Positions 1-5,499 of a stretch of 6,383 nt of DNA are shown piece after piece (positions within the stretch are counted from its first letter, which is position 1; each line of letters begins with the position of its first letter). The notes under the pieces were generated by a model, which did not search any database, was not told the DNA's origin, and worked only from the letters and a program-made list of their open reading frames with translations. This stretch comes from Christensenella sp. UBA941 (GTDB taxonomy: Bacteria > Bacillota > Clostridia > Christensenellales > UBA941), in contig DBDD01000222.1 in assembly GCA_002293365.1 (NCBI GenBank), forward strand, positions 1 to 6,383, given 5' to 3'. The translations under genes were made by a program, and so were the position numbers.

Positions 1-1038
1 AAGGGCTTCGAGTACGCCATGAAAACCATATCCGGCATATTCGGGGATATTCCGCTGAACTACTATATAGGCTTCAATATGCAGATGGTCAAGGACGTAG
101 TCGACGCCATGGGCGGCGTGGACTACGAAGTAGATATCGAAGTCCGCATGAACGGGCGCGAACTGAACCCCGGCATGCAGCATCTCGACGGCCAAGGCGT
201 GCTCGACTATGCGCGCCAGCGCAAGGGTTCGAGCGACGTAGCGCGCGTTGACCGCCAGCAGCGCATATTAATGGCGATATTCAAGCAAATGCTCGATACC
301 AAGCAGTTCGGCAACATTCCGTCGATCTTCACCGCTGTCGAATCCAATATGAATACGAACCTCGATTTTCGCCAAATCAGCGCCTTGGCGCTCTTTGCAA
401 GCTCGATCGGCCTCGATAACATCGAGCGGCACCTTTTAGAGGGCGATTTCCTCGATATGCGTAAGACGAGCTATTGGGGGGTATCCGAATACAAAAAGCA
501 GCAGCTCATAAAGGAGATTTTCGGCATCAACTACCATATCGATTCCTCGGGCGACGTCACGGCCATCAAGCGGGAGCTGGAGGCACAGCGGCAGCTTATT
601 AGCGGCGAGCTGAACCTTGCGCTTTCGCTGAAGCAAAAGTGCGAAGCGCTCGTTTCAAGCTATTCAACCTACCTCACGCCCGACGAGATTTCACAGCTCG
701 AATATGCCGCCGAAGCTTGCCAGGAGGCGTACGACATGGAAGAAAAGGAAGACCTCGATATCGCTAACGCCTACGCCGCGCAAGTGTATAATTCCATTGC
801 GCCGCGCTTGGGCATGACGGATACGGTACAGCCTCCGCAGCCGAGCGATCCGAACGCAGTCGCGCCTGTCGACCCGAACGCGGGCTCCGACCCGAACGCG
901 CCCGCCGTAAATCCGGTTAATCCGGCCGATCCGATGAACCCTGTTGACCCGAACAATCCGCCCGCTCAGGAAACGCCTATACCTGTGCTTCCAGGGGAGG
1001 CTACGCCGCCCCCGATCATGTTTCAGCCGATAATGTAG
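1..1038 (+). CDS. LytR-CpsA-Psr (LCP) family cell-envelope protein, 5' end missing
   Basis: The frame is open from base 1, so the true start lies upstream; 345 residues are visible before a TAG stop. Residues 1-100 carry the second half of an LCP domain: the segment LNYYIGFN, then VVDAMGGVDYEV, then HLDGQGVLDYARQR and a VDRQQRIL block (about residues 60-90). These Arg residues are the family's phosphate-contacting positions. LCP enzymes are membrane-anchored and move undecaprenyl-pyrophosphate-linked glycopolymers such as teichoic acid or capsule onto peptidoglycan; the N-terminal membrane anchor would lie outside the window. Residues about 180-270 look helical and charged, and residues about 280-345 form a low-complexity tail rich in Pro and repeated DPN. 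Such a tail suggests a wall-spanning or exposed extension, which is inference. The stop codon lies inside an intergenic repeat, so the C-terminus may have been altered. The family call is strong; the glycopolymer substrate is unknown. Confidence 0.88.
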   Translation, partial: KGFEYAMKTISGIFGDIPLNYYIGFNMQMVKDVVDAMGGVDYEVDIEVRMNGRELNPGMQHLDGQGVLDYARQRKGSSDVARVDRQQRILMAIFKQMLDTKQFGNIPSIFTAVESNMNTNLDFRQISALALFASSIGLDNIERHLLEGDFLDMRKTSYWGVSEYKKQQLIKEIFGINYHIDSSGDVTAIKRELEAQRQLISGELNLALSLKQKCEALVSSYSTYLTPDEISQLEYAAEACQEAYDMEEKEDLDIANAYAAQVYNSIAPRLGMTDTVQPPQPSDPNAVAPVDPNAGSDPNAPAVNPVNPADPMNPVDPNNPPAQETPIPVLPGEATPPPIMFQPIM

Positions 1039-1108
1039 GGCAGGGGTTCTACTCCTGCCGAATCAAACGCAACATATGTCTACGGCGGGAGCAGAGCCCC
1101 CGCCCTAC
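1035..1108. repeat. Inverted pair of palindromic repeat modules (REP/BIME-like)
   Basis: The left module (1035-1059) begins GTAGGG and the right module (1084-1108) ends CCCTAC; they are inverted copies matching at 21 of 25 positions. Each module also folds on itself: 1039-1059 gives a 9-bp stem with one G-T wobble and a TCT loop, and 1084-1104 gives a 9-bp stem with one A-C mismatch and an AGA loop. The four differences between the copies make two compensatory pair changes (A-T to G-C and T-A to C-G). There is no T run after it, so a standard intrinsic terminator is unlikely. It overlaps the LCP stop codon and leaves 23 bp before the next start. Confidence 0.8.
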
Positions 1109-1120
1109 CGAATTGGGTTT

Positions 1121-1126
1121 AGGAGG
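1121..1126 (+). promoter_or_regulatory. Ribosome binding site fixing a TTG start
   Basis: A perfect AGGAGG sits 5 bases before a TTG codon at 1132. The nearest in-frame ATG is codon 15 of the resulting protein and has no comparable Shine-Dalgarno sequence, so the TTG is taken as the start. Confidence 0.8.
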
Positions 1127-1131
1127 TTGCT

Positions 1132-2250
1132 TTGTCTGTTACGATAGAACGCGTCAAAACGCACGCGCAGCTTATGCGCTACATAAACTTTCCGATGGAG
1201 CTTTACGGCAATTTGCCGCAATATGTTCCGGAGATTATTTCCGACGAAAAGAAGAACCTGACGAAGAATCCGGCTTTTGAAGGAACGGAGGTCAGGCTCT
1301 TTTTAGCGTATAAAGACTCAAAGCTCGCAGGGCGCATAGGCGCGATACGCGCAAAACGCGTTCTGGGCGCTTGGAAGCCAGAGGCGCTGCGCTTTACCCG
1401 CGTCGACTTTATCGACGACGACGAGGTGGTCGACGCCATGTTTAGCGCCGTGCTCGAATGGGGGCGCGAATTGGGCTGTACGGAGCTGAAGGGCCCGTTG
1501 GGCTTTTGCGACCTCGAAAAAGAGGGGATGCTAGTCGAGGGCTTCGAGTATCCCAATACGTTTATAACGCTCTACAATTTCGACTATTACCCGCGCCAGC
1601 TAGAGCGCATGGGCTTCGAGAAGGACGCCGACTGGGTGGAGTATCAAATCAAGACGCCGGAAAAGCCCGTCGAGCGCGTCGCGCGTCTAGCGGCCGCCGT
1701 GCTAAAGCGCAATAGCCTCACGTTGGTGAACGTGCGCAATGCCAGAGAGCTAAAGCAAAACCTCGAAGCGATGTTTGCGCTGTTAAACGAGGCGTACCGC
1801 TCGCTTTACGGCGTAACTACGATCACGCCCGCGCAGGTAAAGCACTACGTGTCCCAGTTTCTGCCGCTCGTAAATTTGGACTTCATAAAGTTTTTATACG
1901 ACGACAAGGGCATGGCCGCGTTCGGTATTGCGTTCCCATCGATAGGTAAGGCTATAAAGGCTTCGGGTGGGCGGCTCTTTCCATTTGGCATTTTCCGGAT
2001 TCTTCGCGCCAAGCAAAAGAACGACACACTCGATCTACTGCTCGTCGCAGTGCGCCCGGATCTGCAAAACAGGGGCATAAACGCGGTTTTGATGCATGAA
2101 ATGAACCTAATGGCCATGAAATACGGCATTACGCTCGTCGAGTCGAACCCGGAACTCGAAACAAACGAAAAAATTCAGGCGTTTTGGGATAACTACGAGG
2201 CGAATCGGGTTAGAAGAAGAAGGAGCTACCATATAGAGATTAGAAAATAG
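1132..2250 (+). CDS. BcerS/YghO-like GNAT-fold protein (putative N-acetyltransferase)
   Basis: This 372-residue protein starts at TTG with AGGAGG 5 bases upstream. Its features fit the BcerS-like/YghO family, a widespread but poorly characterised group related to GNAT acetyltransferases: an N-terminal GNAT-like strand pair around FLAYKDSKLAGRIGAI (57-72), the block GPLGFCDLEKEGMLVEGF (121-138), and YNFDYYPRQLERMGF (148-162). Near the C-terminus LLLVAVRPDLQNRGINAVL (302-320) resembles the acetyl-CoA-binding turn of GNAT proteins, and ESNPELETN with a downstream YHIEI ending (about 337-370) closes the fold. Length is normal for the family. The substrate is unknown. There is no obvious functional tie to its neighbours. 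The stop codon lies in a heptamer repeat. Confidence is high for the family and low for catalytic activity. Confidence 0.75.
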   Translation: MSVTIERVKTHAQLMRYINFPMELYGNLPQYVPEIISDEKKNLTKNPAFEGTEVRLFLAYKDSKLAGRIGAIRAKRVLGAWKPEALRFTRVDFIDDDEVVDAMFSAVLEWGRELGCTELKGPLGFCDLEKEGMLVEGFEYPNTFITLYNFDYYPRQLERMGFEKDADWVEYQIKTPEKPVERVARLAAAVLKRNSLTLVNVRNARELKQNLEAMFALLNEAYRSLYGVTTITPAQVKHYVSQFLPLVNLDFIKFLYDDKGMAAFGIAFPSIGKAIKASGGRLFPFGIFRILRAKQKNDTLDLLLVAVRPDLQNRGINAVLMHEMNLMAMKYGITLVESNPELETNEKIQAFWDNYEANRVRRRRSYHIEIRK

Positions 2251-2268
2251 AAAATAGAAAATAGAAAT
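2241..2268. repeat. Tandem heptamer repeat, four units of TAGAAAA
   Basis: Three exact TAGAAAA units (2241, 2248, 2255) and a fourth ending in T (2262) run in tandem. The second unit supplies the TAG stop of the preceding gene. Because the period is 7, the TAG triplets fall in all three forward frames. Slippage could change the copy number without opening a read-through frame. Confidence 0.85.
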
Positions 2269-2270
2269 TA

Positions 2271-2295
2271 GTAGGGGCGATTCGTAATTGCCCGC
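2271..2295. repeat. Palindromic module 1 upstream of ptb
   Basis: The module starts GTAGGGG. Bases 2275-2282 pair with 2286-2293 over 8 bp with one G-T wobble and a CGT loop. It shares its GTAGGGG lead with the module at 2320, placing both in the same repeat class. It is followed by 25 bases without clear structure (2296-2320). Confidence 0.7.
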
Positions 2296-2319
2296 AGGCC
2301 CGAAATACGACCCAAAATC

Positions 2320-2430
2320 GTAGGGGTGGATGGCAATCCACCCGCGACACGAAGAATCCATCCGAAATATTTTATTCAACGTAACACGGGCGGATTGCTG
2401 TAACACGGGCGGATCGCCATCCGCCCCTAC
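2320..2430. repeat. Inverted pair of palindromic modules upstream of ptb
   Basis: The left module (2320-2344) and right module (2406-2430) are inverted copies matching at 22 of 25 positions, running from GTAGGGG to CCCCTAC. Each also forms a perfect 8-bp hairpin of its own: 2324-2331 with 2336-2343 (loop GGCA), and 2407-2414 with 2419-2426 (loop CGCC). One T-A pair in the left copy is a C-G pair in the right copy, a compensatory change; the third difference is in the loop. The two modules could alternatively pair with each other around a 61-base loop. The right module ends 12 bases before the ptb GGAG site. No T run follows, so it is not an evident terminator. Confidence 0.8.
2381..2414. repeat. 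15-bp direct repeat, partial duplication of a module arm
   Basis: GTAACACGGGCGGAT occurs at 2381-2395 and exactly again at 2400-2414, a 19-base period. The second copy forms the left arm of the last hairpin. The first copy lacks the matching right arm, so it looks like a partial tandem duplication or an alternative pairing partner for the right arm. Confidence 0.8.
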
Positions 2431-2454
2431 AATAATTATAACGGAGAAACACCC

Positions 2455-3357
2455 ATGGTAATGAAAAACTTCGACGCTTTGTTAAAAAGCGTCTCGTCCC
2501 TCCCGGAGAAGACCGTCGCCGTCGCGGCGGCGCACGACACGCACACGCTTGAGGCGCTGCAATTGGCCTTGGCAAAGGCTCCTATGCGCTTCGCGCTAAT
2601 CGGCGAGCCGGGTGAAATAAAGCGTATCGCGGATTCGATCGCTTTAACCGTTAAGGATTCCGACATCATAGCCTCAAAGGACGACGCAGAGTCCGCAAAA
2701 AAGGCCGTCGAATTGGTGCGCGAGGGCGGCGCGCAGGCGCTTATGAAGGGCAAGCTTCAAACGGCGGCGCTGCTCAAGGCCGTCATAGATAAGGAGACGG
2801 GCATAAGGACGGGCGGCGTCATGTCGCACGTAGCGTATATGGAGTCCCCGTCGTACCACAAGCTATTCGTCGTAACCGACGCGGGCATGATTACGCATCC
2901 GGACTTGGCCCAAAAGGAGCAAATCGCCCGGAACGCCATAGGTTTTCTGCGCGATATGGGCTACGAAAGGCCCAAGGCCGCCGCGCTGTGCGCCGTGGAA
3001 ACTGTCAGTCCCAAAATGCCTGAAACTGAGGACGCGCAAAAGCTGGCCGAAATGGCCAAGGCGGGCGATTTCGGCGATTGCATACTCGAAGGCCCCATCT
3101 CAATGGACATCTCGTTGAGCGCCGAGATCGCGAAAATTAAGGGCTATGAGAGCCAAATAGCCGGCGACGCCGATATCTTCATCATGCCCGATATCGCCGC
3201 CGGCAACATCATGTCGAAGGCGATCATACTGCTTGGCGGCGCAAAGATGTCCGGCTGCGTGCTCGGCGCGAAGGTTCCGATTATTCTCGTCTCGCGCGGC
3301 GCTACTGCCGAGGAGAAATACCTCTCGATTGTTTTGGCGCTTTCGGCGAAATCATAA
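2455..3357 (+). CDS. ptb: Phosphate butyryltransferase
   Basis: This 300-residue protein has the normal length for Ptb. It catalyses butyryl-CoA + phosphate to butyryl phosphate + CoA in the cytoplasm, the step before butyrate kinase. Family motifs in order: LMKGKLQTAALLKAV (97-111), MSHVA then SPSYHK (123-136), TDAGM with a following HPD (141-150), EGPISMDIS (212-220), GDADIFIMPDIAAGN (237-251) and a C-terminal SRGATAEEK (280-288). These match the phosphate acetyl/butyryltransferase fold, and the partner buk downstream favours the butyryl branch over acetyl. Branched acyl-CoAs such as isobutyryl-CoA are possible alternative substrates. The ATG at 2455 is chosen because GGAG (2443-2446) lies 8 bases upstream; a second ATG at 2461 would be 14 bases away. 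No promoter is obvious in the repeat-filled gap before it. Confidence 0.92.
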   Translation: MVMKNFDALLKSVSSLPEKTVAVAAAHDTHTLEALQLALAKAPMRFALIGEPGEIKRIADSIALTVKDSDIIASKDDAESAKKAVELVREGGAQALMKGKLQTAALLKAVIDKETGIRTGGVMSHVAYMESPSYHKLFVVTDAGMITHPDLAQKEQIARNAIGFLRDMGYERPKAAALCAVETVSPKMPETEDAQKLAEMAKAGDFGDCILEGPISMDISLSAEIAKIKGYESQIAGDADIFIMPDIAAGNIMSKAIILLGGAKMSGCVLGAKVPIILVSRGATAEEKYLSIVLALSAKS

Positions 3358-3365
3358 TCATCTAG

Positions 3366-3400
3366 AATACTGTTGCGCGGCGGAGCCGCGCAACAGTATT
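3366..3400. repeat. Perfect 16-bp hairpin A between ptb and buk
   Basis: Arms 3366-3381 and 3385-3400 are exact reverse complements around a GGA loop, with a GC-rich centre. It begins 8 bases after the ptb stop. The following bases are AAAAAG, not T, so on the + strand it is not a standard rho-independent terminator. It could still stabilise the 3' end of ptb mRNA, or be a mobile palindromic element. Confidence 0.9.
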
Positions 3401-3407
3401 AAAAAGA

Positions 3408-3442
3408 GTATTCCGAATTGGGCAAAGCCCAATTCGGAATAC
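3408..3442. repeat. Perfect 16-bp hairpin B between ptb and buk
   Basis: Arms 3408-3423 and 3427-3442 are exact reverse complements around an AAA loop. It has the same arm length, the same loop size and a purine loop as hairpin A, and both carry a TATT-type outer end (AGTATT occurs at 3395 and 3407). The heptamer CGGAATA is duplicated in tandem at 3435-3448 across its right edge. No T run follows within the next bases. The buk ribosome binding site lies 30 bases downstream. Confidence 0.9.
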
Positions 3443-3485
3443 GGAATATGCTTTAAAAAATATAGATTGATCAGGAGGCAGTAGT

Positions 3486-4559
3486 ATGAAATACCTTATC
3501 CTCGTCATCAATCCCGGCTCAACGTCTACAAAGGTGGCTCTTTACGAAAACGAAACCGAACTATGGAGCGTAAATTCCGCACACGAGTCCAAGGAATTGG
3601 AGAAATTCCCCCGGCTGTACGATCAATTCAAATATCGCCGCAATATCATAATGCTAGAGCTGGAAGCGCGCCACGTAGAACTCAAGGATTTGGCCTGCGT
3701 CATGGGGCGCGGAGGCCTGTTTCCGCCGGTCGAAACGGGCGGCTACAAGGTCAACGAAGCGATGAAAAACATGATCGTCGAAGAATTGATCGAGCCGCAC
3801 GCGTCGAACCTCGGCTGCGTGCTGGCCGCGTCAATCGCGGAGCCTTTGGGCGTCCCGGCGTACGTCTACGACTGCGTATCGTCGGACGAAATGCAAGAAA
3901 TCGCGCATATTACCGGCCTGCCGGAGATCCGGCGCAACAGCTTGTGCCACGTCCTGAACTCGCGCGCCGTAACTATCGAGTACGCCAAGCGGACAAACAG
4001 GCCCTTTGAGGAGCTCGACGCGCTGGTGGCCCATCTTGGCGGCGGGATAACTATGGCCGCGTTACGGGGCGGGCGCATTATAGATTCGCTTGCGGACGAC
4101 GCCGGACCCTTTGCGCCGGAGCGTACGGGGAGCATCCCGCTGCTGCCGATTATCGACGTTTGCTACAGCGGTATTTTCAATCGCCGCGAGATGAAGCGGC
4201 GCGTGCGCGGTATGGGCGGGCTGAAGGCGCTTTTGGGCACTTCCGACTGCCGCGAGATCGAGCGGCGGATAGAAGAAGGCGACGAAAAGGCCAAGCTCTA
4301 TTACGACGCGCAGGTTTACCAAATAGCCAAAGGAATCGGCCTTTTGGCCCCGGTATTCAAAAAAGCCCCGGACGTTATTATATTAACGGGCGGGCTGGCG
4401 TTTTCAGAGTATATTACCGGCGGCGTCAAAGAATACGTCGGCTATATCGCCCCCGTAGAGATCATTGCGGGCGAATTCGAGATGGAAGCGCTCGCTAGGG
4501 GCGCGTACCGTATCCTTTCGGGCGGCGAGGAAGCCAAAGAATTCGTATACAAGGCGTAG
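3486..4559 (+). CDS. buk: Butyrate kinase
   Basis: This 357-residue ASKHA-fold kinase has the usual Buk length. It converts butyryl phosphate + ADP to butyrate + ATP, the final energy-conserving step after Ptb. Visible motifs: the phosphate-1 loop NPGSTSTK (9-16), RGGLFPPV (75-82), HASNLG (105-110), PEIRRNSLCHVLNSRA (146-161), the phosphate-2 loop HLGGGI (183-188), GPFAPERTGSIP (207-218) and LTGGLA (300-305) of the adenosine site. The start ATG has AGGAGG (3473-3478) 7 bases upstream. The gene follows ptb after a 128-bp gap filled by two perfect hairpins; ptb-buk gaps are often shorter, so expression of the two may be partly separate. Isobutyrate or other short acids are possible alternative substrates. 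Confidence 0.93.
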   Translation: MKYLILVINPGSTSTKVALYENETELWSVNSAHESKELEKFPRLYDQFKYRRNIIMLELEARHVELKDLACVMGRGGLFPPVETGGYKVNEAMKNMIVEELIEPHASNLGCVLAASIAEPLGVPAYVYDCVSSDEMQEIAHITGLPEIRRNSLCHVLNSRAVTIEYAKRTNRPFEELDALVAHLGGGITMAALRGGRIIDSLADDAGPFAPERTGSIPLLPIIDVCYSGIFNRREMKRRVRGMGGLKALLGTSDCREIERRIEEGDEKAKLYYDAQVYQIAKGIGLLAPVFKKAPDVIILTGGLAFSEYITGGVKEYVGYIAPVEIIAGEFEMEALARGAYRILSGGEEAKEFVYKA

Positions 4560-4604
4560 TGGGCGCGTTAAATACAATAAGCGGCAAAACAAACGCGGTA
4601 TCTT

Positions 4605-4650
4605 CGATTTTATGATATTATGTATGGAAATATATCATAAGATGAAATCG
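4605..4650. promoter_or_regulatory. AT-rich interrupted palindrome adjoining a ribosome binding site
   Basis: CGATTT-TATGATAT (4605-4618) is complementary to ATATCATA (4632-4639) and AAATCG (4645-4650), with a 5-base bulge AGATG (4640-4644) and a 13-base central loop. The right arm abuts AGGAGG (4651-4656), the Shine-Dalgarno site of the gene at 4665. It could be an operator for a dimeric regulator or a 5' leader stem affecting translation. It lacks the GC-rich stem and T run of a terminator. Confidence 0.5.
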
Positions 4651-4664
4651 AGGAGGCATAGGTT

Positions 4665-5474
4665 ATGGATGTTCGATTTGAATCAAGAGACGCGTTTACC
4701 GTATCGGGATTCGCGACGGAAACGAGCGCGGCGACCAACGACACCGACCTTGGCTCGCTTTGGGGCGAGTATAAAGACAAGCTGGCCTCTATGCCGGAAG
4801 GCCGCAACGGCCTGTACGGCGTATTATGGTATACCGAAAACCACAGCTTCTTCTACCTTTTAGGCATCGAAACGGGCGGCGCGCTGGAAGGAGCGTCGAC
4901 ACGCGTCGCGATCCCGGCCGCGCGCTTTGCCGTAGCTAAGGTTCCCGTCCGCAAAACGGCCGTGGAAGCCTGGACGGAATTTTTCGACAAGGAACTGCCG
5001 GAGCGTGGCTTCGCCCCCGACCAGGAGCACGGGAAGTATTTCGAATATTACGATGAAAAGGGCGATTGCGAGCTTTGGACGCCCGTTATACCTTTTCAAA
5101 GCGCAGACACGATCTACGCGGTAAAAGGCTGCGAAGCCAAGCTGCGGCTCGCGATGATGGCGAGCGACGTTAAAGCCTTGGGCGAGCTTGAAGCGGACGA
5201 TTTGGCTTTCATAAATCATTTTGGGCAGCTCGTTTCCAAGAGCGACGATATTTTGTCGCATCAACAGGGCGGCTTCAAGCTCTCGGATATCCGCTTCAAG
5301 AATCAAAGCATCCGCGATTTGGGCGATATCGCCGTCGCCGTTACCGAAGCGGAGCTCGAAGGCAAGCTGGGCGGCGAGAATTTTACCGACCACATAATGT
5401 ACACGCGCATCTGGAAAAAAACCGAAAGCAAATGGAGGCTAATTGGCGGCCAGGCAACGCGAATAGAAACTTGA
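4665..5474 (+). CDS. GyrI-like effector-binding domain fused to NTF2-like DUF4440 domain
   Basis: The 269-residue protein starts at ATG with AGGAGG (4651-4656) 8 bases upstream. Residues 1-143 resemble the GyrI-like / AraC effector-binding (SOUL/GyrI fold) domain: GLYGVLWYTENHSFFYLLGIE (49-69 region), TRVAIPAARFAVAKVPV (79-95), then EAWTEFFDKELPERGF (101-116), FEYYDEKGDCELWTPV (126-141). Residues about 154-267 resemble an NTF2-like SnoaL/DUF4440 domain: LEADDLAFINHFGQLVSKSDDIL (175-197 region), IRDLGDIAVAVTEAEL (216-231), and TRIWKKTESKWRLIGGQATRI (247-267 region). There is no DNA-binding domain, signal peptide or membrane segment. GyrI-like domains bind small hydrophobic or cationic ligands and some are hydrolases; NTF2-like domains also form ligand pockets. 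A ligand-sensing, detoxifying or sequestering role is inference. The SorC-type gene follows after 25 bp, so the two are probably co-transcribed. Confidence 0.72.
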   Translation: MDVRFESRDAFTVSGFATETSAATNDTDLGSLWGEYKDKLASMPEGRNGLYGVLWYTENHSFFYLLGIETGGALEGASTRVAIPAARFAVAKVPVRKTAVEAWTEFFDKELPERGFAPDQEHGKYFEYYDEKGDCELWTPVIPFQSADTIYAVKGCEAKLRLAMMASDVKALGELEADDLAFINHFGQLVSKSDDILSHQQGGFKLSDIRFKNQSIRDLGDIAVAVTEAELEGKLGGENFTDHIMYTRIWKKTESKWRLIGGQATRIET

Positions 5475-5499
5475 TTTTACTGAAGGAGGCAAACACACA

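Noticed and set aside
1035..1108. Possible intrinsic terminator after the LCP gene
   Set aside because: The stems are strong but no T run follows on either strand, and inverted modules with the same GTAGGG/CCCTAC ends recur upstream of ptb, so a repeat explains them better.
1108..1117. CCGAATTGGG, also present in hairpin B at 3413-3422
   Set aside because: A shared 10-mer alone is too weak; the flanks do not match and no hairpin partner is present at the first site.
1203..1556. Minus-strand open frame of 117 codons opposite the GNAT-like gene
   Set aside because: The Ser/Arg/Pro-rich product with no recognisable motif is typical of a shadow of the coding strand.
2271..2430. CRISPR array
   Set aside because: The repeats are inverted palindromic modules with irregular spacing, not direct repeats separated by uniform unique spacers, and no cas gene is present.
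2436..2441. TTATAA as a -10 element for ptb
   Set aside because: The matching -35 position falls inside the hairpin and does not resemble TTGACA; the site is also too close to the ribosome binding site.
4573..4578. TACAAT as a -10 promoter element between buk and the GyrI-like gene
   Set aside because: No acceptable -35 hexamer lies 16-18 bases upstream; the bases there are CAAGGC-like.
4564..4597. CGCGTT/AACGCG inverted repeat after buk as a terminator
   Set aside because: Only a 6-bp stem with a 22-base loop and no following T run.
4860..5393. Long open frame on the minus strand (177 codons) opposite the GyrI-DUF4440 gene
   Set aside because: It lies wholly antisense to a well-supported gene, has no ribosome binding site that I can see, and its composition looks like a codon-bias shadow.
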